This document shows, piece after piece, positions 1 to 5,385 of a DNA stretch of 5,495 bases. Position 1 is the first letter of the stretch, and each line of letters opens with the position of its first letter. Where the stretch lies: NCBI GenBank assembly GCA_049416425.1, contig JBMSHD010000127.1:1-5495 (forward strand), written 5' to 3'. The notes beneath the pieces are model-generated. The model saw only the letters and a list, made by a program, of their open reading frames with translations, was not told the DNA's origin and did not search any database. This stretch comes from JBMSHD01 sp049416425 (GTDB lineage: Bacteria; Pseudomonadota; Gammaproteobacteria; Francisellales; Francisellaceae). The translations under genes and the position numbers were made by a program.

Positions 1-23
1 AAATTGGAAGATATTTCGCCATG

Positions 24-53
24 AAAAAAAGGAAGTTATTTTGCGCGCGTTCC
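24..53 (-). repeat. Copy A of a 23-nt 3'-flank repeat, followed by a T7 run; possible weak terminator
   Basis: The repeat proper is 53-31 on the minus strand and starts one base after the ilvE stop codon. Its core GCAAAATAACTTCC is identical to a second copy at 4376-4398. Over the full 23 nt the copies differ only at three C/T positions. The ends GGAA and TTCC can pair, and seven T residues (30-24) follow in the direction of transcription, which is terminator-like. The stem is only 4 bp with a long loop, so calling it a Rho-independent terminator is tentative. The repetition is seen directly; the terminator role is inferred. Confidence 0.5.
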
Positions 54-54
54 A

Positions 55-975
55 TTACAGCTCATATTTTACAGTGATTTTATCGATATAAGTCAGTGCG
101 TCTGATGGCGTTTTGCCACAGGCGATATTGTGAAACTCTTTGGCAATTTGAGCCGTAATTTTGCCGATAGCGCCGCTGCCTGCCACCTTTTGATCATCGA
201 TGGAGGCAATGGGTGAGACCTCTACCGCCGTACCACAGAAGAAGGCCTCATCGGCATTGATAATATCTTGTGGTTTAAAATATTGTTCAACAACACCATA
301 ACCGAGATGCTTGGCAATATCGATAATCAACTCGCGGGTTATGCCTTTTAGAATGGTGCCAAGCGGAGTGGTGTACAGCGTTCCGTCTTTGACGATGAAG
401 ATATTTTGAGCGGAACCCTCGGCGACATTGCCATCGATATCAAGCAGCAGAGACTCGTGATAATGCGTACCTTTAGTTTCCATGCTGGCCAAAATGCTGT
501 TGATATAGTGACCAGAAATTTTGGCATCTGCAACTGTTGATCGCGGGTGAATGCGAATGTATTTGCTGATTTTAACATCAACGGCATCGGCACCAAGATA
601 GCGTCCCATTGGCATCACGGCAACAATGATATCGACAGGGTGGCCGTCTTTAGGCAACACACCAATCCCACCGTGTCCATAATAGGCCAGCGGACGGATA
701 TAACAGGATTTAAGTCCCGAAGCTCTGACGGTATCGATCACTGCTTGGCAGAGCTCATCGACGCTGTAAGCTGTTGCCATACCCAGTGCTTTCATCGAGT
801 AATCAAAGCGTTGCATGTGTTCTTTCAATTTTAAAATAGCCAAGCCCCTCATCGTTTCATAGGCACGAATGCCTTCAAAAACAGCACTGCCGTAATGCAG
901 TGCATGAGTCATGACATGAGTCATTGCCTGATTCTCAGGCAGAAGCTGTCCATTTTTCCATATGTATTGTTGCAT
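55..975 (-). CDS. ilvE: Branched-chain amino acid aminotransferase (class IV PLP aminotransferase)
   Basis: A 306-residue cytosolic enzyme that transfers the amino group between glutamate and the 2-oxo acids of leucine, isoleucine and valine, the last step of their synthesis and first step of breakdown. Length matches the IlvE family (about 300). Visible family features in order: FEGIRAY near residues 33-39; AKISGHYINS at 151-160, with K152 the expected pyridoxal-phosphate Schiff-base lysine; EGSAQNIF at 186-193, a variant of the usual EGSGENIF; GITRE at 211-215; and DEAFFCGTAVEVSPI near 242-256 (usually DE.FFTGTA.EV.PI). The ATG start has GGAG 9 nt upstream. It is the last gene of the minus-strand run, 30 nt after hemC. 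D-amino-acid aminotransferase and aminodeoxychorismate lyase share this fold, but length and motifs fit IlvE better. Confidence 0.95.
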   Translation of the reverse strand: MQQYIWKNGQLLPENQAMTHVMTHALHYGSAVFEGIRAYETMRGLAILKLKEHMQRFDYSMKALGMATAYSVDELCQAVIDTVRASGLKSCYIRPLAYYGHGGIGVLPKDGHPVDIIVAVMPMGRYLGADAVDVKISKYIRIHPRSTVADAKISGHYINSILASMETKGTHYHESLLLDIDGNVAEGSAQNIFIVKDGTLYTTPLGTILKGITRELIIDIAKHLGYGVVEQYFKPQDIINADEAFFCGTAVEVSPIASIDDQKVAGSGAIGKITAQIAKEFHNIACGKTPSDALTYIDKITVKYEL

Positions 976-984
976 TAGTCGTCG

Positions 985-988
985 CTCC
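985..988 (-). promoter_or_regulatory. Ribosome binding site of ilvE
   Basis: On the minus strand GGAG lies 9 nt before the ilvE ATG (975-973). It fits a Shine-Dalgarno site and supports that start. It sits in the 30-nt gap after the hemC stop, so ilvE can be initiated independently within the operon. Confidence 0.7.
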
Positions 989-1005
989 AGGTTTGTTTTT
1001 AGTGA

Positions 1006-1911
1006 TTAATGATTCAATATTTCAAAAGCGCCTTCGTTGATCATCAATTGAGCCAGCTCATTTCCCAGTTTTGCAGGGTCAGTGCCTGTTAATGATTTTT
1101 TCAATAATTCTTTGCCATCTCGGCTGGCAACCATGGCGGTTAGTCGCAATTGGTCTTTTTCAGCCTTGGCATAAGCGGCAATCGCCACCTGGCAGCCACC
1201 CTGAAGCCTTGCATTGAAAGCGCGTTCTGCCATGGAAGAACGCCAACTCTCAGGATCGTTGATAACCGATAGATAGGCAGATAATTTTTCATCTTTTTTG
1301 AGGCTTTCAACCACAATAATACCTTGACCGACTGCCGGCAAACAGAGATTTTGGTCAATAAATTGAGTGATGCGATGTAAAAGCCCGAGACGAATCAATC
1401 CGGCTGAGGCTAAAACGATGGCATCATATTGACCTTCATCAAGCTTTCTGAGCCTGGTCTCGACGTTGCCTCGGAGATCTTTAATGATAAGATCAGGACG
1501 ATGGTTGAGCAGTTGAGCGGCACGTCTTAAGCTTGAAGTGCCGACAACAGCGTCAACCGGCAGCTCATCAATGGTGTTAAAATGGTTGCTGATAAAGGCA
1601 TCACAGGGGTCTTCCCGTTTGGAAAATGCCGATAACTGGAACCCTTCAGGAAGTTCATAAGGCACGTCTTTCAAGGAATGAACGGCAATATGAGCCTGGC
1701 CTTCGAGTATAGCAGTCTCAAGCTCTTTCATAAATAGCGCTTTGCCACCGATTTGACTCAATGGGCGATCCAGTATGCGATCACCTTCGGTATCGGTGGT
1801 GATAATCTTTATTTTTAATTCAGGAAAATGGGCCAACAATTGTGTTTTAATGTATTCACTCTGCCACAGCGCCAAACGGCTGGCACGCGAGACGATGATC
1901 AGTTTTTTCAT
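1006..1911 (-). CDS. hemC: Hydroxymethylbilane synthase (porphobilinogen deaminase)
   Basis: A 301-residue cytosolic enzyme that joins four porphobilinogen molecules into the linear tetrapyrrole hydroxymethylbilane, on the way to heme. The usual family length is about 310. Seen in the sequence: N-terminal SRASRLALWQ (8-17); IGGKALFMKELE (54-65); HSLKDVP (78-84), whose D82 matches the catalytic aspartate; GTSSLRR (124-130) and DLRGNVETRL (145-154) with substrate/cofactor-binding arginines; PAVGQG (192-197); and GGCQVAIAAYA (238-248), where C240 is the expected attachment point of the dipyrromethane cofactor. The usual text there is GGCQVPIGAYA, so P and G are both replaced by A. The family's common GQGALAIE is GQGIIVVE here. 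ATG start 9 nt after the upstream esterase stop, without a clear Shine-Dalgarno, suggesting translational coupling. Heme genes hemD, hemX and hemY, often adjacent, are absent from this window. Confidence 0.96.
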   Translation of the reverse strand: MKKLIIVSRASRLALWQSEYIKTQLLAHFPELKIKIITTDTEGDRILDRPLSQIGGKALFMKELETAILEGQAHIAVHSLKDVPYELPEGFQLSAFSKREDPCDAFISNHFNTIDELPVDAVVGTSSLRRAAQLLNHRPDLIIKDLRGNVETRLRKLDEGQYDAIVLASAGLIRLGLLHRITQFIDQNLCLPAVGQGIIVVESLKKDEKLSAYLSVINDPESWRSSMAERAFNARLQGGCQVAIAAYAKAEKDQLRLTAMVASRDGKELLKKSLTGTDPAKLGNELAQLMINEGAFEILNH

Positions 1912-1920
1912 TGCATGTTT

Positions 1921-2583
1921 CTATTCGTTTAGACTCTTTATCACATTTGCAATCATGGCTATCTCTTCCATACAAACCGAATGCGGCATATCATAGGCAT
2001 GAAAACAAACGTTAAAACCGTGATCTTTAAGCCTCTCAGCCAGGTGTTGTCCGGCAATAAATGGCACAATCGGATCTTGGCGGCCATGAGCGACGATGAC
2101 ATCAGTTTCTTTGTTGGCGGTTGTGATTTTATCGGCAAATTCCTCCCAGGCTGGAAGATAGGTTGATAAAGCCAAAACACCGGCTAAACGATGAGGTGAC
2201 ATCAACGCCGTGTAAAGAGCGATAACCCCTCCTTGAGAGAAGCCAGCCAAGATGATGTTTTCAGAGGCAATGCCTTGTTTTATCTGCTGATCAATAATGT
2301 TGGCGATACGATCAACCGAATTTAAAATGCCATTAACATCGACATCGCGTTTGATCTCGCTGATGCTTTTGATATCATACCAACCCGGCATAACCATGCC
2401 CATGTTGATGGTAATCGGTATCTTCGGTGCATGAGGGAAGATAAAGCGAATGGCATTGTCATCTGCCAGGTGAAGCTCTGGGACGACAGAGGCGAAATCA
2501 TGTCCATCGGCACCCAGGCCATGGCACCAGATAACGGCGCTGTTTGCCCGTCGCTCGGGTTCTAATATAACGGCATTTTGCAC
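1921..2583 (-). CDS. Carboxylesterase / acyl-protein thioesterase family alpha/beta-hydrolase
   Basis: A 220-residue serine hydrolase of the phospholipase/carboxylesterase family (Pseudomonas EstB, eukaryotic APT1). Members hydrolyse short carboxyl esters, lysophospholipids or acyl thioesters; the substrate here cannot be told from sequence. Landmarks: CHGLGADGHDF (20-30), the oxyanion-hole region; PGWYD (66-70), typical of this family; the nucleophile elbow GFSQGG (114-119) with S116; HGRQDPIVP (166-174) with D170; and DMPHSVC (198-204) with H201. Together these give a complete Ser-Asp-His triad. No signal peptide or lipobox is visible, so it is probably cytosolic. The start is GTG at 2583; no in-frame ATG lies near and the alignment with the family begins at once, but no good Shine-Dalgarno precedes it. 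Probably first gene of the operon with hemC and ilvE, with no obvious pathway link to either. Confidence 0.92.
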   Translation of the reverse strand: MQNAVILEPERRANSAVIWCHGLGADGHDFASVVPELHLADDNAIRFIFPHAPKIPITINMGMVMPGWYDIKSISEIKRDVDVNGILNSVDRIANIIDQQIKQGIASENIILAGFSQGGVIALYTALMSPHRLAGVLALSTYLPAWEEFADKITTANKETDVIVAHGRQDPIVPFIAGQHLAERLKDHGFNVCFHAYDMPHSVCMEEIAMIANVIKSLNE

Positions 2584-2703
2584 GGTTTAATACAGACGAT
2601 TTTATAAGAATTGGACTATTATGAATGAGAATGATATTGAATGCCAGCAACTTTAATGGCAAATTATCTACGATTAAGCTTAAAATGATTTTTGGAGTCA
2701 TAC
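2584..2703. promoter_or_regulatory. Divergent intergenic region with candidate promoters in both directions
   Basis: This 120-bp AT-rich gap separates two diverging transcription units, so it should contain promoters for both. On the minus strand TATAAA (2606-2601) is a plausible -10 for the esterase-hemC-ilvE run, but its -35 is poor. On the plus strand TTGGAC (2611-2616) and GATATT (2633-2638), 16 nt apart, are a weak candidate for lemA, and the two candidates nearly overlap. Position argues for promoters here; the exact boxes are uncertain. No operator-like palindrome was recognised. Confidence 0.4.
2694..2697 (+). promoter_or_regulatory. Ribosome binding site of lemA, fixing the start
   Basis: GGAG lies 6 nt before the ATG at 2704. 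An in-frame TTG at 2692 would extend the protein by four residues, but it overlaps this Shine-Dalgarno and has none of its own. The ATG at 2704 is therefore the better start. Confidence 0.75.
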
Positions 2704-3282
2704 ATGATTACACTTATTATCATCCTGGTTATTATTGCCGTTGTATTTATCTACGTGTTGATGACCTATAACGCTCTGATTGCCGAGATTGAATCGGTTG
2801 AAAATTCTCAGCGACAGATCGATGTTCAACTCGATCGACGTGCAAAGGTGTTTGACTCACTCATTGCCGTGGTCAGGAAATATATGGACTATGAAAAATC
2901 TGTGTTCAAAGATGTCACCGAGCTGAGAACTCAGGCTAATCAAGCCAAAGAACAGGGCGATATGCAGACACGAATGGCGGCAGAGGATAAGATTTCGGCC
3001 ATCGCCGGGCAGCTTAATGTTCAGTTTGAGGCCTATCCTGATTTAAAGGCCAATCAAAATGCCATGCAACTTCAAGAAGAGGTTAGCTCAACCGAAAATA
3101 AACTGGCGTTTGCCAAGCAAGCCTTCAATGACGGCATCGAGAAATACAATGCCCATAAGAAATCGATGATAGCCAGCATGGTGGTGGGATTTTTCAGAAG
3201 CAAGCTGGATAAGCATTTTATCTATTGGAATGTCGGTGAAGAAAAGCGTCAAGAGCTGGAAGACAGTCGCATCAACTTTTAA
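2704..3282 (+). CDS. lemA: LemA family membrane-anchored protein
   Basis: A 192-residue protein with one N-terminal membrane helix (about residues 2-20, mostly I/L/V) directly followed by YNALIAEIESVENSQRQIDV. This is the LemA signature: the family has a tyrosine-asparagine after the helix, then a long coiled-coil-like helical bundle starting with an IDVQL.RR motif, here at 35-42. The rest is charged and helical (LRTQANQAKEQG near 70-81; LQEEVSSTENKLAFAKQAFNDG near 119-140) and ends in the short INF tail, comparable to the usual V.F end. LemA proteins have an extracytoplasmic helical domain; their biochemical role is not firmly known, though they recur beside HtpX-type proteases and TPM-domain proteins. 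Here the protease gene follows after 15 nt, implying co-expression and perhaps a shared complex. No catalytic residues are expected. Confidence 0.9.
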   Translation: MITLIIILVIIAVVFIYVLMTYNALIAEIESVENSQRQIDVQLDRRAKVFDSLIAVVRKYMDYEKSVFKDVTELRTQANQAKEQGDMQTRMAAEDKISAIAGQLNVQFEAYPDLKANQNAMQLQEEVSSTENKLAFAKQAFNDGIEKYNAHKKSMIASMVVGFFRSKLDKHFIYWNVGEEKRQELEDSRINF

Positions 3283-3288
3283 TGTCGT

Positions 3289-3292
3289 GGAG
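3289..3292 (+). promoter_or_regulatory. Ribosome binding site of the HtpX-type protease
   Basis: GGAG lies 5 nt before the ATG at 3298, within the 15-nt gap after the lemA stop. It supports this start, which gives a protein with a longer N-terminal part than E. coli HtpX. Confidence 0.65.
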
Positions 3293-3297
3293 ATAAG

Positions 3298-4359
3298 ATG
3301 ATTGTTGACTCCCACAGCACAGACTGGCGTGGTGTCGTTAAGAGGAACACCAGAAAAAGCTATATTGTCATCGGTGTTTTTCTGATAATCTTTTTTGCCC
3401 TGGGGCTTTTTATTGACCTCATCTGGCGCTATCTGGAATTTTCAACCTATCAGGCCTATTATGGCTATTACATCAGCCCCGGGATGATTTTAAAAGCATT
3501 GATCACGCTGAAGCTTACACCCTGGGCGACGATTATATCGACTGGCGTTGCGCTTATATGGCTTTTAATTACCTTTAGTGCCTATGATAAAATTATGCTG
3601 ATGGGGACGCAATATCGTGAGATTAAGCCTAATGACCCGGATCCGCTGCTGCAGCGTATTTATAATGTTACCGAAGAGATGAAGATTGCCGCCGGTCTTG
3701 CCTATATGCCTAAAGTTTACCTGATCGAGGCTGATTATATGAATGCCTTTGCCTCGGGATATTCGGATAAATCTGCCATGGTAGCCGTGACTCGTGCACT
3801 GGCGCAAAGCCTGTCACGAGATGAGCTTCAAGCCGTGATGGCGCATGAGTTGACCCATATTCGCAATAAGGACATTAAGCTCAACCTGTTCACTGTGGTA
3901 TTATCCAACATGCTGATGTTTATGATCGAGTCACTGTTTTGGACGCTTTTATTTGGCAGTAATCGACGTAACAACCGTCAAAGCGGTGGCAATGTCATGG
4001 CGATTGTGCTGCTAGTTGTCATGGTTTTAAGAATTGTGCTGCCGATTTTAACGGCTTTGATGATGTTTTTTCTCTCAAGAACGCGAGAGTATATGGCCGA
4101 TGCCGGTGCCGTCGAGCTTATGCGTGACAATCAACCTATGGCCAAGGCACTGTTGAAAATAAGTAATAACCATCAAAATTCAAATGTGGCGGCGGCTTAC
4201 AAACATACGGCTAATGAGCGGATGCGGCGAGCCTCCTATCTCTACGATCCCGCCTCGGCAAAATTTGCCACCGACTCGATGGATAACCTCTTTTCAACCC
4301 ATCCGAGTCTCAAAAATCGACTGAAATCCATCGGTATTAGCTTGAAAGATCAATCATAA
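3298..4359 (+). CDS. htpX: M48 family membrane zinc metalloprotease, HtpX type
   Basis: A 353-residue inner-membrane protease predicted to cleave misfolded or damaged membrane proteins on the cytoplasmic side. Visible: hydrophobic segments at about 21-42 and 76-95, then a soluble part with DELQAVMAHELTHIRNKD (175-192). In this, HELTH (183-187) is the HExxH zinc site with catalytic E184. Two more membrane segments follow at about 196-219 and 233-260. SRTREYMADAGA (260-271) supplies the third zinc ligand, E264. The C-terminal LFSTHPSLKNRLKSI (331-345) matches the family's F.THP....R.. motif, with PS in place of the common PP. At 353 residues it is longer than E. coli HtpX (293). The extra length is mainly an N-terminal soluble tail plus a long YQAYYGYYISPG loop between the first two helices. 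It is the second gene of the lemA pair, and no transcription terminator is obvious after it. Confidence 0.93.
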   Translation: MIVDSHSTDWRGVVKRNTRKSYIVIGVFLIIFFALGLFIDLIWRYLEFSTYQAYYGYYISPGMILKALITLKLTPWATIISTGVALIWLLITFSAYDKIMLMGTQYREIKPNDPDPLLQRIYNVTEEMKIAAGLAYMPKVYLIEADYMNAFASGYSDKSAMVAVTRALAQSLSRDELQAVMAHELTHIRNKDIKLNLFTVVLSNMLMFMIESLFWTLLFGSNRRNNRQSGGNVMAIVLLVVMVLRIVLPILTALMMFFLSRTREYMADAGAVELMRDNQPMAKALLKISNNHQNSNVAAAYKHTANERMRRASYLYDPASAKFATDSMDNLFSTHPSLKNRLKSIGISLKDQS

Positions 4360-4374
4360 TATTGATTGTGCTTT

Positions 4375-4399
4375 GGGAATGTGTGCAAAATAACTTCCC
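4375..4399 (+). repeat. Copy B of the 23-nt 3'-flank repeat
   Basis: Positions 4376-4398 share GCAAAATAACTTCC and the leading GGAA with the copy just after ilvE (53-31 on the minus strand). The three mismatches are all T here against C there. Flanking G and C extend the terminal inverted repeat to GGGAA/TTCCC. It begins 16 nt after the htpX stop, in the direction of transcription. Unlike copy A, no T run follows, so termination is not evident. Confidence 0.55.
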
Positions 4400-4428
4400 G
4401 TACATATCCGCCGTGAAACCTTGTTTCT

Positions 4429-4560
4429 CGTCATTGCCGCGACAGAGTGAAATGGAACAATAAAGCAATTGCTTTATCCATTGAACGCCCGCAGCATGGA
4501 TTGCGCAGGGCTATTTGTAAGACGATACAGGACAGGTCAAGGTGCCACAAAGCAATCTAG
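4429..4560. repeat. Degenerate dispersed-repeat-like segment with an 18-bp palindrome
   Basis: CGTCATTGC (4429-4437) and AAAGCAATCTAG (4549-4560) recall the widespread proteobacterial intergenic element whose ends read CGTCATTGCGAG and GAAGCAATC. This comparison is from memory. Inside is a perfect palindrome ATAAAGCAATTGCTTTAT (4460-4477) and an ATCCAT/ATGGAT inverted repeat (4476-4481, 4496-4501). Read on the minus strand, ATTGCTTTATTGTTCC followed by GCAATGACG keeps the order of that element's half. It appears mosaic or decayed rather than a single intact unit. Confidence 0.4.
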
Positions 4561-4584
4561 CTGGCCAGTGTAACAAGACCAATC

Positions 4585-4608
4585 CCTCCCCTTATGTTCA
4601 AGGGGAGG
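4585..4608. repeat. Perfect 9-bp C/G-rich hairpin followed by G runs
   Basis: CCTCCCCTT (4585-4593) pairs perfectly with AAGGGGAGG (4600-4608) across the 6-nt loop ATGTTC. It continues on the plus strand into GGG, GGGG and GG runs (4611-4622). No T run follows on either strand, so it is not a standard terminator. The shape resembles the purine/pyrimidine-biased dispersed repeats (AAGGGGAGG..GGG.GGGG) found between genes in many bacteria. The G runs might form a two-tier quadruplex. Confidence 0.6.
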
Positions 4609-4626
4609 TTGGGTGGGGTTGGTTTA

Positions 4627-4882
4627 ATGAAAAATCTAAATGCTGGTCAGTGTATTGGCAATACTACTGACGGTTTTTGCCTAAGCGCATACGATCTTTG
4701 CCACTCTCACGACGATCACATGGATCATCGCCAAGCGGTGATGACGATTGTTGCACCTGGTCATGCTTTGCAAGGAAAAAGGAATTTATTTCAGACACAT
4801 CCCTTATGGAGAAGAGGCGGACTTTTTTCCTGTTCTTGTAGCTCAGGCTGATCTGAGTCAGTATAAGCTTTATCTATATTAG
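4627..4882 (+). pseudogene. Possible decayed small secreted-protein gene, broken by frameshifts
   Basis: No single frame is convincing, but protein-like pieces follow one another. The frame at 4640 gives MLVSVLAILLTVFA, a signal-peptide-like hydrophobic stretch, then stops at 4682 (TAA). The frame of the ATG at 4627 gives a basic start MKN and, further on, SAYDLCHSHDDHMDHRQAV, rich in His/Asp. The first frame then resumes after a tandem TGA TGA (4739-4744) with CKEKGIYFRHIPYGEEADFF, continuing with an ordinary-looking acidic/aliphatic tail to TAG at 4880. Joining the pieces needs two or three small indels and gives a protein of about 80-90 residues. The family is not recognised. Chance is possible, and the true start is unknown. 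Confidence 0.3.
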
Positions 4883-4932
4883 AGAACATAAGTAATATTA
4901 CAAGGGATGAGAGTCATGGAAATGAGAGGGTC

Positions 4933-5346
4933 TGGTGGAGGCGGCGGGGTTCGAACCCGCGTCCGCAAATCCGCGATCATTGGATCTACATGCTTAGATC
5001 TGTCTATTATATTTAACCTGTTTCTGCCCGACAGATCGGGGCATGAAGCCGGCGAGCCTTAAAAATTTAACCAGATCGAGTTGGCGATCTATCTGGCGAT
5101 CTTGTGTGAAGGTGAACGAACCATATCTGAAACCCACAAGCCTGTTTCAAGGGTTCGTGCGTCTCTGGGGTATTAAGCCAGATTAAGCAGCTTTAGCAAC
5201 GGCAGCGAATTGGCTGTCGTTAGCTGCGACGCGAGCTTTTTTAGATTTGCCAGTTATTAGCAAAATGTAACGTGATTTACGAGGCAGATACACCCTCGGC
5301 ATGCACCGCAGACGTTGTAATTCCCGTCGAAACCAGTTTCGCCCCC
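4933..5346 (-). ncRNA. ssrA: tmRNA (transfer-messenger RNA)
   Basis: A 414-nt RNA that, with SmpB, frees ribosomes stalled on broken mRNAs and adds a degradation tag. The 5' end GGGGGCG (5346-5340) pairs with CGCCTCC just before an encoded ACCA (4936-4933). The third pair is G-U, the identity element for alanyl-tRNA synthetase. The T arm is GCGGG-TTCGAAC-CCCGC. The 5' domain GAAACTGGTTTCGACGGG, the GGTGCATGCCGAGGG block and the 3' CTAAGCATGTAG and GCGGACGCGGGTTC blocks match E. coli-type tmRNA. GTCTGC near the 5' end pairs with GCGGAC near the 3' end (helix P2). ACGAACC/GGTTCGT and CCCGA/TCGGG helices fit the pseudoknot region. It is a one-piece, not permuted, form, somewhat longer than the 363-nt E. 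coli RNA. The T7 and other terminators seen elsewhere have no counterpart directly after it. Confidence 0.97.
5183..5251 (-). other. tmRNA tag reading frame, 22 codons plus TAA
   Basis: Reading from GGC at 5251, the frame gives GKSKKARVAAND followed by SQFAAVAKAA and a TAA stop (5185-5183). The resume codon is GGC at RNA nucleotide 96, near E. coli's position 90, and is preceded by UAACU, with U at -5 and A at -4 as in E. coli (U85, A86). A shorter tag beginning at GCA (nucleotide 120) would give ANDSQF..., but lacks that upstream signal. The C-terminal hydrophobic AKAA end serves as the protease signal (ALAA in E. coli). Confidence 0.85.
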
Positions 5347-5356
5347 GGACAGCACC

Positions 5357-5385
5357 ATTGTATGTTGGTTTTTGGAGGAATGCAA
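5357..5385 (-). promoter_or_regulatory. Sigma70-type promoter of ssrA
   Basis: On the minus strand, TTGCAT (5385-5380) and TACAAT (5362-5357) are separated by exactly 17 nt. The -10 box ends 10 nt before the mature tmRNA 5' end at 5346. This spacing allows transcription to begin a few bases upstream, with 5' trimming by RNase P as is usual for tmRNA. Both boxes are close to consensus (TTGACA, TATAAT). Confidence 0.75.

Larger units (their letters stand above)
4360..4932. other. 573-bp region without an intact gene, rich in repeats and hairpins
   Basis: Between the convergent htpX and ssrA genes no convincing intact gene is present. Reading from htpX, it contains copy B of the 23-nt repeat (4376-4398), a CGTCATTGC-type repeat-like segment with an 18-bp palindrome (4429-4560), a C/G-rich 9-bp hairpin (4585-4608), and a possible decayed small gene (4627-4882). 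A perfect CAATCA/TGATTG hairpin (4351-4368) straddles the htpX stop but lacks a T run. No strong intrinsic terminator was found for htpX or for ssrA. Confidence 0.7.

Noticed and set aside
21..77. Short plus-strand ORF MKKRKLFCARS... antisense to the ilvE end
   Set aside because: It is only 18 codons, without a ribosome site, and lies over the 3' repeat and the ilvE coding end.
547..834. Plus-strand reading frame of 95 codons inside ilvE
   Set aside because: It lies wholly antisense to a well-supported conserved gene and has no recognisable protein features.
2692..2703. TTG start giving lemA four extra residues
   Set aside because: It overlaps the GGAG Shine-Dalgarno of the ATG at 2704 and has no ribosome site of its own.
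4351..4368. CAATCA/TGATTG hairpin at the htpX stop as a terminator
   Set aside because: The stem is short and AT-rich and followed by TGCTTTGGG, not a T run.
4594..4851. 85-codon plus-strand reading frame between htpX and ssrA
   Set aside because: Its ATG lies in the loop of the 9-bp hairpin and its first codons are the repeat itself. It ends in a low-quality cysteine/serine tail, so it is not accepted as an intact gene, though part of it enters the possible pseudogene.
4842..4857. CTCAG/CTGAG hairpin as terminator of ssrA
   Set aside because: The stem is 5 bp, it has no T run on the minus strand and it lies about 75 nt after the tmRNA end.
4892..4901. GTAATATTAC perfect palindrome after ssrA
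   Set aside because: It is AT-only apart from the end pair, in AT-rich DNA, and expected by chance.
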